Below are positions 39,024 through 46,822 of a stretch of DNA of 54,559 nt, one piece after another; within the stretch, counting starts at the first letter, position 1; each line of letters starts with the position of its first letter. Origin of the DNA: Longibaculum muris (GTDB lineage Bacteria; Bacillota_I; Bacilli_A; Erysipelotrichales; Coprobacillaceae); the NCBI RefSeq assembly GCF_004343035.1, contig NZ_SMCQ01000021.1, positions 1 through 54,559 of the forward strand, in the 5' to 3' direction. The notes below the pieces were generated by a model that was given only the letters and a program-made list of their open reading frames with translations, did no database searches and was not told where the DNA came from. The translations under genes and the position numbers were made by a program.

Positions 39024-39452
39024 ATGCCAAGTGAATTTATTATAGCTATTCATGTTTTGGTTTATTTAAGGAAAGAAAATAAGCAATTATCAAGTGAAGA
39101 ATTAGCTGATAATGTCTGTGTTAATCCTGTTAGAATTAGAAAAGTACTATCTCAACTAAAAAAAGCAGGAATTGTAAAAACAAAAGTTGGGGTTAATGGT
39201 GGATATTATGCTGAAATTGGAAGTGAGAAAATCACATTAAAAGAAGTATACGATGCAATACATATAAAGATATGTCAAACTTCATGGCGTAGTGGTGATA
39301 TGAATAAAGATTGTATGGTAAGTAGTGGAATGTCTCATGTTGTTGATGATTTATGTGATGATTTAGAAAAATCATGTCAAAGTTATTTAGCGACTTTAAC
39401 AATCAAAGATATTTTAATGAAGTTAGAAAATATCTATGAGGAAGGAAAATAA
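39024..39452 (+). CDS. Rrf2-family transcriptional regulator
   Basis: A 142-residue winged-helix regulator of the Rrf2 family: helix-turn-helix SSEELADNVCVNPVRIRKVLSQLKKAGIV, wing GVNGGYYAE. The effector region has cysteines at HIKICQ, NKDCMV, DDLCDD and EKSC; the spacing C-x12-C differs from the C-x5-7-C set of IscR/NsrR, so an Fe-S cluster is uncertain. The GTG at 39015 is inside the SD; the ATG at 39024 behind AGAGGTGA is preferred. It leads a three-gene operon. Confidence 0.85.
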   Translation: MPSEFIIAIHVLVYLRKENKQLSSEELADNVCVNPVRIRKVLSQLKKAGIVKTKVGVNGGYYAEIGSEKITLKEVYDAIHIKICQTSWRSGDMNKDCMVSSGMSHVVDDLCDDLEKSCQSYLATLTIKDILMKLENIYEEGK

Positions 39453-39453
39453 T

Positions 39454-40962
39454 ATGAACACAAGAGAACACAGTGAAATGAAATTAAGAGGTAATAAGGA
39501 TGTAAGTTATTTAGGTTATAGTATTGATCAAATGATTATTGATTTTATGAAAGAACAAGATATACCAGGCTTAACATTGGCTATTGTACAAGCCCCTTAT
39601 ATTCCTAGAGTTGTAGGATATGGACTAAGTGATGTGAAAGAAAAAAGACTAGCAAGTGTTAATACAATGTGGCCAGTCGGAGATATTTCACAAGCCTTTT
39701 GCGCAGTCGCAATTATGCAGTTATTTGAAGATGGTTTATTAGATTTAAATGAATCAATTAAAAAATATATTGATGATATACCTGAGTCATGGGAAGCTAT
39801 TAAAGTAATAGATTTATTACATCATGCAAGTGGTTTACCTGATTATCATGAAAGTATGGAGTTTAAAGCAATTATTGATTTATTAAAGGCTGAACCTTTA
39901 CATTTTCAGCCAGGAGAAGCAGTTGAAAAAGTTGCAACCAATTTCTTATTGTTAAGTGAAATTGTTGAAAGAGTCAGTCATCAAAGTTATCATGATTTTG
40001 TTATGGATAGACAAATTTATTATTTAAATTTAAAACATACAGGTTTCTATGAAGATTTAAATCAATTTTATCATGAAGATATTTCTAAAACAGAATTTCT
40101 GCATCAACTCTTTAAAAAAGATGGAAATTATGTAGATCCAACAGAAATAGCAAAAAGTTATAATAAAGATGAAGAAGAAATTGATATTCAAAAAATAACT
40201 TCATTAAGGGGATATCATGATATATGGGCGAGTGCTCAAGATATTTCATTTTGGGATATTGGTTTAGCTGGTGGAATTTTAATCCATGAATTAGAAAATC
40301 GTCAAAAAGTTTATAAGGCTTGGCATTTACCAAATGGTCAGGAAGTTCCTGGTGTTGCTGGATGGCAATTCTATAAACATCGTGGTTTAATGGATATTAA
40401 AGGAAGTATTGAAGGTTATTCATCTTTCTTAAGTCGTTTCACTGATCCACAAGAATTGGTTTGTGTCACTCTATTAGCCAATAAAGAAAATATTGATTTT
40501 ACGAATTTAGGAAGAAAAATCGCAGCAGCATTTGGTGATTTATTATCAACAAATTATGATGATAATCAGTTGTATTTGATGGAAGGACAATTTTCAGTTG
40601 AAGAAACTGTCAAACGATTAGAACAAGAATTACAAAAAAGAGAAATCCCACTTTTTGCAAAGTTTGATCATGCTAAAAATGCAAAACAAGTTCATATGCA
40701 ATTAAGACCAACAACAGTATTGGTATTTGGTTCACCTCAAGTAGGAACTAATCTCATGATAGAAGATCAAAGTATTGCTCTTGCATTACCATTAAAAATA
40801 GCTGTTTGGGAAGATGAAAATGGTTGTACATGGTTAGCATTTGAAAAAACAGTGAAAATGGCCGAGCATTATGGATTATCAGAACATCCAATTATTATAA
40901 AAATGCAGAAATTATTAGAAGATATTGTTTATGTTGCAGCTAATCTTTATGAAAGAGGGTAA
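39454..40962 (+). CDS. Pseudo-serine hydrolase (class C beta-lactamase fold) fused to DUF302
   Basis: Residues about 20-350 match the serine beta-lactamase/PBP4* fold (MWPVGDISQAFCAVAIMQL, LLHHASGLPDYH, LLLSEIVERVS), but all three active-site motifs are lost. SxxK reads DISQ (77-80), YxN reads KVA (159-161), and the HTG strand reads IKG. Residues about 375-490 form a DUF302 domain with its markers FAKFDHAKNA, LRPTTVLVFGSPQVGTNLM and LPLKIAVWEDE. It should bind rather than hydrolyse. Start at 39454 has GAGGAAGG 8 bases ahead (the ATG at 39436 is less likely), 502 residues. No signal peptide, so cytoplasmic. Confidence 0.82.
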   Translation: MNTREHSEMKLRGNKDVSYLGYSIDQMIIDFMKEQDIPGLTLAIVQAPYIPRVVGYGLSDVKEKRLASVNTMWPVGDISQAFCAVAIMQLFEDGLLDLNESIKKYIDDIPESWEAIKVIDLLHHASGLPDYHESMEFKAIIDLLKAEPLHFQPGEAVEKVATNFLLLSEIVERVSHQSYHDFVMDRQIYYLNLKHTGFYEDLNQFYHEDISKTEFLHQLFKKDGNYVDPTEIAKSYNKDEEEIDIQKITSLRGYHDIWASAQDISFWDIGLAGGILIHELENRQKVYKAWHLPNGQEVPGVAGWQFYKHRGLMDIKGSIEGYSSFLSRFTDPQELVCVTLLANKENIDFTNLGRKIAAAFGDLLSTNYDDNQLYLMEGQFSVEETVKRLEQELQKREIPLFAKFDHAKNAKQVHMQLRPTTVLVFGSPQVGTNLMIEDQSIALALPLKIAVWEDENGCTWLAFEKTVKMAEHYGLSEHPIIIKMQKLLEDIVYVAANLYERG

Positions 40963-40966
40963 ATAT

Positions 40967-41203
40967 ATGTTAAAAGAAGGAACAATGGTATACTTTTTAA
41001 TGAATGGTTATGTTATGTCAGGTCAAATTATGAATGTGGAAGGAAATGAAAAAGAATATACTTTTAGTATAGAAGGATATTCGGGATGTGAAGGTCCACA
41101 TGTGATTTATTCAAATCAAATTCATTATACAGTTTTTCTAAGTCAACAAGAGGCTGAAAAATATAAAGATAATCCACAAATGTATTTAGCTGCTTATTGT
41201 TAA
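40967..41203 (+). CDS. Small uncharacterised protein, third gene of the Rrf2 operon
   Basis: A 78-residue protein starting MLKEGTMVYFLMNGYVMSG, behind AGAGGG with a 7-base spacer. It looks like a compact beta-barrel of alternating strands (VYFLMNGYVMSGQIMNVEG, EYTFSIEGYSG), then a short helix, ending AAYC with a C-terminal cysteine. No family is recognised. It follows the DUF302 fusion gene by 4 bases and is closed by a terminator, so it is part of the same unit. Confidence 0.65.
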   Translation: MLKEGTMVYFLMNGYVMSGQIMNVEGNEKEYTFSIEGYSGCEGPHVIYSNQIHYTVFLSQQEAEKYKDNPQMYLAAYC

Positions 41204-41229
41204 ATCTCAGTTTATAACTGAGATTTTTC
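41202..41229 (+). terminator. Terminator of the Rrf2 operon
   Basis: AAATCTCAG, 7-base loop, CTGAGATTT followed by TTCTTT. Confidence 0.85.
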
Positions 41230-41258
41230 TTTGAAATCATAGATATTTTAGATGGATA

Positions 41259-41268
41259 TTGTTATACT
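41259..41268 (+). promoter_or_regulatory. Candidate extended -10 promoter of mnmE
   Basis: TTGTTATACT (TG-n-TATACT), about 33 bases before the mnmE ATG; no good -35. Confidence 0.4.
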
Positions 41269-41300
41269 ATATAAGAATAACATAAAGGAAGTGAAAAAAG

Positions 41301-42635
41301 ATGAATGATGATATTATTGTTGCGATTGCAACTTCTCGATTAGAAGCAGCAATATCTATTATTCGATTAAGTGGTAAAGATTGTATTGCTTTTGTTCAAG
41401 AGTTTTTTACTGGTAAGATTTTAAATAAAGCAAGTCATACAATTACTTATGGATATATTAAAGATGGTGAGCAAAAGATTGATGAAGTCTTAGTTAATAT
41501 TTATCGTGGTAAGCGAACTTTTTCTGGTGAAGAAATGGTGGAAATTAATTGTCACGGGGGTGTTTACATTACTCAAAAAGTCTTGAATCTTTGTTTGAAA
41601 AAAGGTGCTAGAATGGCTGAACATGGTGAGTTTTCAAAGCGTGCTTTTTTAAATGGACGTATTGATTTATCTCAAGCTGAAGCGATTAGTGATTTGATTA
41701 CTGCTAAAAATGATTATGCTACAGAATTAGCATTAAAAGGTATTCAAGGAAATATTAGTCATTTTATTGAAGATTTAAGAGAAGATTTAATTCAAATTAT
41801 TACTCAAATAGAAGTGAATATTGATTATCCTGAATATGAAGATGTAGAAGAATTAACTGCTGATTCTTTATTACCAAAAAGTCAATCTTTACAAAAAAAG
41901 ATGAATCATATTATTGAATCATCTAAAAATGTTCATCTATTAAAAGATGGTATTTCAACTGTTATTATAGGAAAGCCAAACGTTGGGAAATCAAGTTTAT
42001 TAAATGCCTTGTTAAATGAAGATAAAGCGATTGTAACTGATATTGCTGGAACAACAAGAGATATTGTAGAAGGAACAATTCGTTTGGATAATATTATTTT
42101 AAATATGATTGATACAGCAGGAATTAGAGATACTGATGATATTGTTGAAAATATTGGAGTTCATAAATCAAAAGAACTTATTCATAAAGCTGATTTGGTT
42201 TTATTAGTTATTGATGGTTCAGTACCATTAAGTAAAGAAGATGAAGAATTATTAGAGTTATCTAAAGATACCCAAAGAATTATTGTTGTGAATAAAAAAG
42301 ATCAAGGACATAATATTGATATAGAGGGTATTTCTATTAGTGCTAGAGATAATGATATTGATGCTTTGATTCAAGAGATTAAGAAAAGATTTGAGTTAGG
42401 ACAAATTACTGCTGGACAAGAAGATATTTTAGCTAATGCAAGACAGATTCAATTATTACAAAGAGCAAGTGAGTCATTGGATAATGCGATTGTAGCAATG
42501 AAAAATCAGGTACCAACTGATTTGATTGTGACTGATTTATATGATAGTTGGGAAAACTTAAAAGAAATATTAGGAGAAAGAGCAAAAGAAGATTTATTAG
42601 ATGAATTATTCAAACGCTTTTGTATAGGTAAATAA
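41301..42635 (+). CDS. mnmE: tRNA modification GTPase MnmE
   Basis: MnmE with MnmG installs carboxymethylaminomethyl on U34 of certain tRNAs. The 444 residues have the N-terminal folate-binding domain, a helical domain and an inserted G domain with G1 GKPNVGKSSL, G2 DIAGTTRD, G3 DTAGI and G4 NKKD; the C-terminus is CIGK, the essential cysteine motif. In Bacillus it is followed by mnmG-rsmG-noc-soj-spo0J; here a small membrane protein follows and none of those genes are in the window. Confidence 0.96.
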   Translation: MNDDIIVAIATSRLEAAISIIRLSGKDCIAFVQEFFTGKILNKASHTITYGYIKDGEQKIDEVLVNIYRGKRTFSGEEMVEINCHGGVYITQKVLNLCLKKGARMAEHGEFSKRAFLNGRIDLSQAEAISDLITAKNDYATELALKGIQGNISHFIEDLREDLIQIITQIEVNIDYPEYEDVEELTADSLLPKSQSLQKKMNHIIESSKNVHLLKDGISTVIIGKPNVGKSSLLNALLNEDKAIVTDIAGTTRDIVEGTIRLDNIILNMIDTAGIRDTDDIVENIGVHKSKELIHKADLVLLVIDGSVPLSKEDEELLELSKDTQRIIVVNKKDQGHNIDIEGISISARDNDIDALIQEIKKRFELGQITAGQEDILANARQIQLLQRASESLDNAIVAMKNQVPTDLIVTDLYDSWENLKEILGERAKEDLLDELFKRFCIGK

Positions 42636-42636
42636 G

Positions 42637-42858
42637 ATGGGAAAATATACTGTTTTATCAGAAAGATTCTATAAGTTTTTTAAATATTTAAGAACAATTG
42701 GTTTAGTCAGTTTAGTTATTTTCTTAGGTGTTACAGCATTCAATAGAGGGAATAATGTTCTTTCTATTATAAGTTATATATTTATGATAGTTATGCTTTC
42801 TTGTTTATTTGAATGTATTATTTTGTATGCACTATATAAAGTTTTGAAAAACAAATAA
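42637..42858 (+). CDS. Small two-helix membrane protein
   Basis: A 73-residue protein with two hydrophobic segments (about 22-37 and 46-68) separated by NRGNN, and basic ends. It starts 1 base after the mnmE stop with AGGTAA ahead, so it is co-translated with mnmE. No family recognised. The position after mnmE is only loosely informative. Confidence 0.6.
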   Translation: MGKYTVLSERFYKFFKYLRTIGLVSLVIFLGVTAFNRGNNVLSIISYIFMIVMLSCLFECIILYALYKVLKNK

Positions 42859-42871
42859 TTGCTGATATAAT
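42844..42871 (+). promoter_or_regulatory. Candidate promoter of the anchored-protein gene
   Basis: TTGAAA, 16 bp, TGATATAAT (extended -10), overlapping the end of the small membrane protein gene and the start of the following terminator hairpin. Confidence 0.6.
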
Positions 42872-42900
42872 GAGATTAGATAGATAATCTCATTTTTCTT
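42869..42900 (+). terminator. Terminator of the mnmE unit
   Basis: AATGAGATTA, 6-base loop, TAATCTCATT followed by TTTCTTTT. Confidence 0.85.
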
Positions 42901-42921
42901 TTATGAAAGGAGGCAATAATT

Positions 42922-44184
42922 ATGAAAGAAAGACATTTATTAAGAAATACATTTCTTATTGGTTTAGCTATAGTGACAATTTTATGTGTAATTATTATGG
43001 ACATATATACCTATGGTTCAAAATATGAAGGTTATAATATTTATTATAATGGTGCCATTATGCCTTTACAAATTGACCATCCACAAGATATCACTGCTAC
43101 TAGAAATACAGAAATAAATATTTCAAATAATTTTCTAATAAAAGAAGAATATGAATTATATAATCATAGTCAACAAGAAAAAACAATTCAACTGAAATAT
43201 CCTTATTTAGGATATTTATCAAATAAAGATGAATTCATGATTGAAGCGAATGGAAAATCAATTAATTATCAAATCAACTTACAACAATTTATTAATCAAT
43301 ATCAATATTCTAAAGAAAATCAATTATTTGAAAGAACATTACCTCATAATATCAATCAAATCAAACAGTTATTAGATAACCAACCTAAAAAACTATCCCA
43401 ACAAATGAAAGACTTATTAAAACAAGAGGTCTATGTCTATCGTTTTGTAGATAGACAATACCCACAAGATGGAACCGTTTGTTATTTAACAGTTGATATT
43501 CCCAAAAATCAAAAAGTTTACTGTTACAACATAGATAAGAATGAAGATGAAATATTTGAAATTATGATGGATAATGGAGAATATGCATTAACACCTATGT
43601 TGATATCAAAAGAAAAAATAAAAGATATTCATTTAACTGGATATAGTGATAGTAATTTAAATAAGGAGAGTCATGAGGTAAAAGCTAAGATAGATGAAGA
43701 AAAAATAACAGTTAAGAAGGCTATTGATGCAATATTATTAGAACAAAATAATATCTTCTTAAAAGAGAAGCAGTATCAAATTAATCAAGATTCTATCAAT
43801 CAAAATTTCTATCATCTCATTGATGAAATGATAGAAAATAATGTTCCAATTGAAATGTTTTCTATAGAATACATTATAGATGATGCATATTATCAAATCA
43901 GTCATGAAGTCAAAATTCCTGCTGATTCATCTATTAAGTTAAATTATCAATATTTACAGAATTATTATGTTGCTTTAAAATCAAAACAAGATCATAATTT
44001 TAATTATATGACACAATATCAATCATCATTAAATATAACTTCACAAAAGATTAAACTAATATTACAAGAACCATATAGTCTAAAAGATGATAATTTAGGA
44101 TTAAAAAAAGATTTGAAAGTTTATCAAAAAGATATTGATTTAAATCAGGATGAATATTATATAGATATTGATGTTCAAAATTAA
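42922..44184 (+). CDS. Uncharacterised membrane-anchored extracellular protein
   Basis: A 420-residue protein with a single N-terminal signal-anchor (about 9-28) and a large outside part rich in Q, N, Y and K, with strands suggestive of beta domains (EEYELYNHSQQEKTIQLKYPYLGYL; YYQISHEVKIPADSSIKLNYQY). Only two cysteines are seen outside the anchor. AGGAGG precedes the ATG. It is monocistronic, with its own promoter and terminator. I do not recognise a family; the repeated strand pattern resembles adhesin or surface-sensor domains only vaguely. Confidence 0.6.
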   Translation: MKERHLLRNTFLIGLAIVTILCVIIMDIYTYGSKYEGYNIYYNGAIMPLQIDHPQDITATRNTEINISNNFLIKEEYELYNHSQQEKTIQLKYPYLGYLSNKDEFMIEANGKSINYQINLQQFINQYQYSKENQLFERTLPHNINQIKQLLDNQPKKLSQQMKDLLKQEVYVYRFVDRQYPQDGTVCYLTVDIPKNQKVYCYNIDKNEDEIFEIMMDNGEYALTPMLISKEKIKDIHLTGYSDSNLNKESHEVKAKIDEEKITVKKAIDAILLEQNNIFLKEKQYQINQDSINQNFYHLIDEMIENNVPIEMFSIEYIIDDAYYQISHEVKIPADSSIKLNYQYLQNYYVALKSKQDHNFNYMTQYQSSLNITSQKIKLILQEPYSLKDDNLGLKKDLKVYQKDIDLNQDEYYIDIDVQN

Positions 44185-44216
44185 AAAAGGAACTTTTTGA
44201 AAGTTCCTTTATTTTT
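44183..44216. terminator. Bidirectional terminator between convergent genes
   Basis: GGAACTTT, 3-base loop, AAAGTTCC, with TTTATTTTTT on the plus side and A-rich sequence on the other, between the anchored-protein gene and the PRD gene. Confidence 0.82.
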
Positions 44217-44877
44217 TGAGTGCAGTACCAAAATGTAAAGCAATATATGCTAATTCATGTTCATTAAATGATTTGTGGTAATGTTCTTCAACAACAGAGT
44301 TAAAGATTTCAGCACATTTAAATTCAGTTTCATGTTGTGATTGCACTTGATCCTTGAGTGGATTGTTTGTTAATTGTTGATTGTTTTGTAAACGATCTAA
44401 TGCAGGATAAAAATGTAATGTAATTCCTGTATAGAATTCATTATTTTCTTTTAAATCAATTTTTAATTGATTTTGAATGCGTTCAATAGTTTCATTAATA
44501 ATTTCTTCCATTTCATCATCACATAAATCGAATTCACAATTAAAATCGATATCTAATAAGTTAATATTTGCTAAATACATAGTCACATAGCTTATTTGAT
44601 TTTCATCAATTGTAATATTGAATTTGTTATTTAACGCTTTGACAATTTCTTTAGAGATTCCATAGTACTCATGTTCTTTTAAATGATTAATTTGACTTTC
44701 ACTTGTAGGAATATAAGTTCCATGAAGTTCTCTAGATACACATAACGATAAATGAATAATTAAATTATCAAAAGCTGTTTGAGACACGCTAATAGAATGT
44801 TCATTAATAAAAGAGTTTACAATATCTTCAATAACTTCTTTTCTATTTTCATATTGACTATCTAATTCTATAACCAT
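44209..44877 (-). CDS. Stand-alone PRD-domain protein
   Basis: Two PTS-regulation domains fill the 222 residues. PRD1 has NLIIHLSLCVSREL (one histidine), and at its second site ISYVTMYLANI has Tyr where His is usual. PRD2 has TLHFYPALDRL and ELAYIALHFGTALKK, both histidines kept. There is no CAT RNA-binding, helix-turn-helix or EII domain; the start is firm (GAGGTAAGG, 4-base spacer), so the N-terminus is not lost by misannotation. It may sense PTS phosphorylation and act through a partner. Minus strand, against replication. Confidence 0.78.
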   Translation of the reverse strand: MVIELDSQYENRKEVIEDIVNSFINEHSISVSQTAFDNLIIHLSLCVSRELHGTYIPTSESQINHLKEHEYYGISKEIVKALNNKFNITIDENQISYVTMYLANINLLDIDFNCEFDLCDDEMEEIINETIERIQNQLKIDLKENNEFYTGITLHFYPALDRLQNNQQLTNNPLKDQVQSQHETEFKCAEIFNSVVEEHYHKSFNEHELAYIALHFGTALKK

Positions 44878-44937
44878 ACTACCTTACCTCGCTTTTCATA
44901 TGATATATTATTTGTTAGTATTTGTCCATAACAAAAA

Positions 44938-46011
44938 TCACTTTTTTGAAAATGTTACCATGATATCAACAAATTCACATTGTGTCATGAATCTAACCGG
45001 AAATCCCCATGACCCATATCCACTTGTTACAATCAAAGAAAAGTTGTTTTTTAAGAGTAATCCATAATCATTATCATATAAAGGAGCAGTTGCTAATGAT
45101 AATGGAAATGCCTGTCCAGCATGAGTATGTCCAGATAATTGTAAATCTGATTCACTCATAACTTCTTGATAACGTTTTGGATTATGATCTAAAACAATAG
45201 TAGGTAATGAGGTATCCATGTTTTGAATGACTTGTTGATAAGTTATATGACTTTTAGCACTAACATCTTCTCTACCTACTATATTAAAAAGACCATTAAC
45301 ACATACATAGTTTTCACTTAAAAGATGAATATTATTTTTTTTATAAGCTTGCTGATCAAGAAACTGAGCATAGTGTTCATGATTACCATTCACTGCATAC
45401 ATTCCATAACGACTATCTATTTGGGATAAAAGTGCTAAAGCTTCTGGAATCATTTCTTTAGGAGTCGTTTCATCAAATAAATCACCACCAAAACAAACAA
45501 GATCATAATCATTTTTATTCATAGCATCAACAAAATTCTTTACATCATTTAAATAGGTTCCAGAACCTAGATGCATATCACTTACAAACGCAATATGTAA
45601 ATAATCAAGTGAAGATTCTTTATGAATAGTTATCTGATAAGGTTCTTTAACTTTATGAAAATGAGTAATATATCCAATAGATACAAAACTTATAGATATA
45701 ACTATAAGAATAATAGATATTTTTTGAATGACTTGTTTATGCAAACATCTACAGATGAATTGATAGATAATAAGTAAAATCATACTGACAAAGAGTGATA
45801 ACATATAATATTGTAATATTAGGGTTAATATAAAGAAAAATGGTGAATTAGGATGAAAATAAATCTTTATTAAGGTAACGAAAAGAGTTAAAAGTGATAA
45901 GAATGAAAAAATCATTTTGGTGAGCTTATTTATAGAGTGAAAATAATGCTGAAAATAGATAAAAGGTGCTATAATAATAAAGAGAAACATAAGAATAAAA
46001 AATAATTTCAT
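44938..46011 (-). CDS. Membrane-anchored metallophosphoesterase (YkuE-like)
   Basis: About four N-terminal membrane helices (to about residue 125) lead to a calcineurin-like phosphoesterase domain with all metal motifs: FVSDMHLGSG, CFGGDLFD, VNGNHEHY and LSGHTHAGQ. The frame opens at a TTG (46017), but the ATG at 46011 behind GAGG is preferred (357 residues). Family members of this layout include YkuE; the substrate is not known. Its promoter region is shared, divergently, with the lysine riboswitch. Confidence 0.85.
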   Translation of the reverse strand: MKLFFILMFLFIIIAPFIYFQHYFHSINKLTKMIFSFLSLLTLFVTLIKIYFHPNSPFFFILTLILQYYMLSLFVSMILLIIYQFICRCLHKQVIQKISIILIVISISFVSIGYITHFHKVKEPYQITIHKESSLDYLHIAFVSDMHLGSGTYLNDVKNFVDAMNKNDYDLVCFGGDLFDETTPKEMIPEALALLSQIDSRYGMYAVNGNHEHYAQFLDQQAYKKNNIHLLSENYVCVNGLFNIVGREDVSAKSHITYQQVIQNMDTSLPTIVLDHNPKRYQEVMSESDLQLSGHTHAGQAFPLSLATAPLYDNDYGLLLKNNFSLIVTSGYGSWGFPVRFMTQCEFVDIMVTFSKK

Positions 46012-46058
46012 AACCAAACCTCATTTCTTGTTCTTTAGTATATCATAAAAGCAATGAT

Positions 46059-46067
46059 TGTGCATAA
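46059..46067 (-). promoter_or_regulatory. Isolated perfect DnaA box
   Basis: TGTGCATAA (TTATGCACA on minus) in the spacer between the divergent phosphoesterase and lysine genes. A single box; it may be chance. Confidence 0.4.
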
Positions 46068-46076
46068 AAATAAAGG

Positions 46077-46105
46077 TTGCTTTCAGATAAGGGTTGTGAT
46101 AGTAT
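46077..46105 (+). promoter_or_regulatory. Promoter of the lysine operon
   Basis: TTGCTT, 17 bp, TGATAGTAT (extended -10), immediately ahead of the riboswitch. Confidence 0.7.
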
Positions 46106-46107
46106 TA

Positions 46108-46262
46108 AGTCAAGATAGAGGCGCAAGAGTCAAGAATTCTTTTATGAATAGATGCAACTAAAAAGAAAGAGGGGCAATTGCCGAAGGAGTTATAATTTGC
46201 ATGTTATGATTTCCTGGGGGTATAGAGAATATCTATGCCACTGTCACTTTAAGAGATTAAAG
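46108..46262 (+). promoter_or_regulatory. Lysine riboswitch (L box)
   Basis: The aptamer core is present: AGATAGAGGCGCAAGAGTCAAG, AGGGGCAATTGCCGAAGG, then a TGGGGGTATAGAGAATATC arm and CTGTCAC. These are the conserved junction elements of the L box. A small open reading frame across it (46152-46352) is spurious. Confidence 0.92.
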
Positions 46263-46296
46263 TGGGGTGCTATTGCGTTCATATATTTGTTTATTG

Positions 46297-46324
46297 ATTG
46301 CAATGGTATCATTGCAATTTTTTT
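46297..46324 (+). terminator. Lysine riboswitch terminator
   Basis: ATTGCAATG, GTAT loop, CATTGCAAT followed by T6; it would stop transcription when lysine is bound. Confidence 0.88.
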
Positions 46325-46344
46325 AATAGAAAGAAGGCAGGAAG

Positions 46345-46812
46345 ATGGATAAAAATGCAATTACTCAAGTTGAGTATAATGATCAGATTATTCAAGTAAA
46401 ATTATTAAATGTTGAAAAGAATTCATTATTTGTCGGTAGCATTTTTCAAGAAATTTCTAAGAATGGTGTTAATATTGATATGATTTCACAAGCCATGTTA
46501 GAAGATGAGATGAGAATTGATTTTACATGTGATCAAAAGGATCAAGAAAAACTTAATGAAGCTATTGAAAATATTAAACAAAAGCATCCAAGAATTATGG
46601 TTTATCAAAGTCGTAATGTTGCTAAGGTTATGGTAGAAGGAGAAAAGATGAAGGATGAAATAGGGGTAGCTGCTCATATTTTTGAAATCTTAGGAAAATA
46701 TCAAGTTCCACTTTTACAAATTACAACATCAGAAATTTCTATTTCTTGTGTTATTCCTAGTGAATTTATGGAATTAGCGGTTAATGAAATAAAAAAAGCT
46801 TATCAATTATAA
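46345..46812 (+). CDS. Aspartokinase regulatory (ACT-ACT) domain protein without kinase domain
   Basis: 155 residues forming two ACT domains that match the C-terminal regulatory part of aspartokinase. The first shows KNSLFVGSIFQEISKNGVNIDMI. The second shows VAKVMVEGEKMKDEIGVAAHIFEILGKYQVPLLQITTSEISISCVIP, the classic aspartokinase ending. No catalytic domain (KFGGTS) precedes it; the lysine riboswitch does. In Bacillus a similar piece is made as the LysC beta subunit from an internal start; here it is its own gene. AAGAAGGCAGGAAG precedes the ATG. It probably gives lysine feedback to a kinase encoded elsewhere. Confidence 0.85.
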   Translation: MDKNAITQVEYNDQIIQVKLLNVEKNSLFVGSIFQEISKNGVNIDMISQAMLEDEMRIDFTCDQKDQEKLNEAIENIKQKHPRIMVYQSRNVAKVMVEGEKMKDEIGVAAHIFEILGKYQVPLLQITTSEISISCVIPSEFMELAVNEIKKAYQL

Positions 46813-46822
46813 GGAGGATATT

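Noticed and set aside
46152-46352. Plus-strand ORF of 66 codons
   Set aside because: It lies across the lysine riboswitch aptamer and terminator, has no SD, and its protein looks random.
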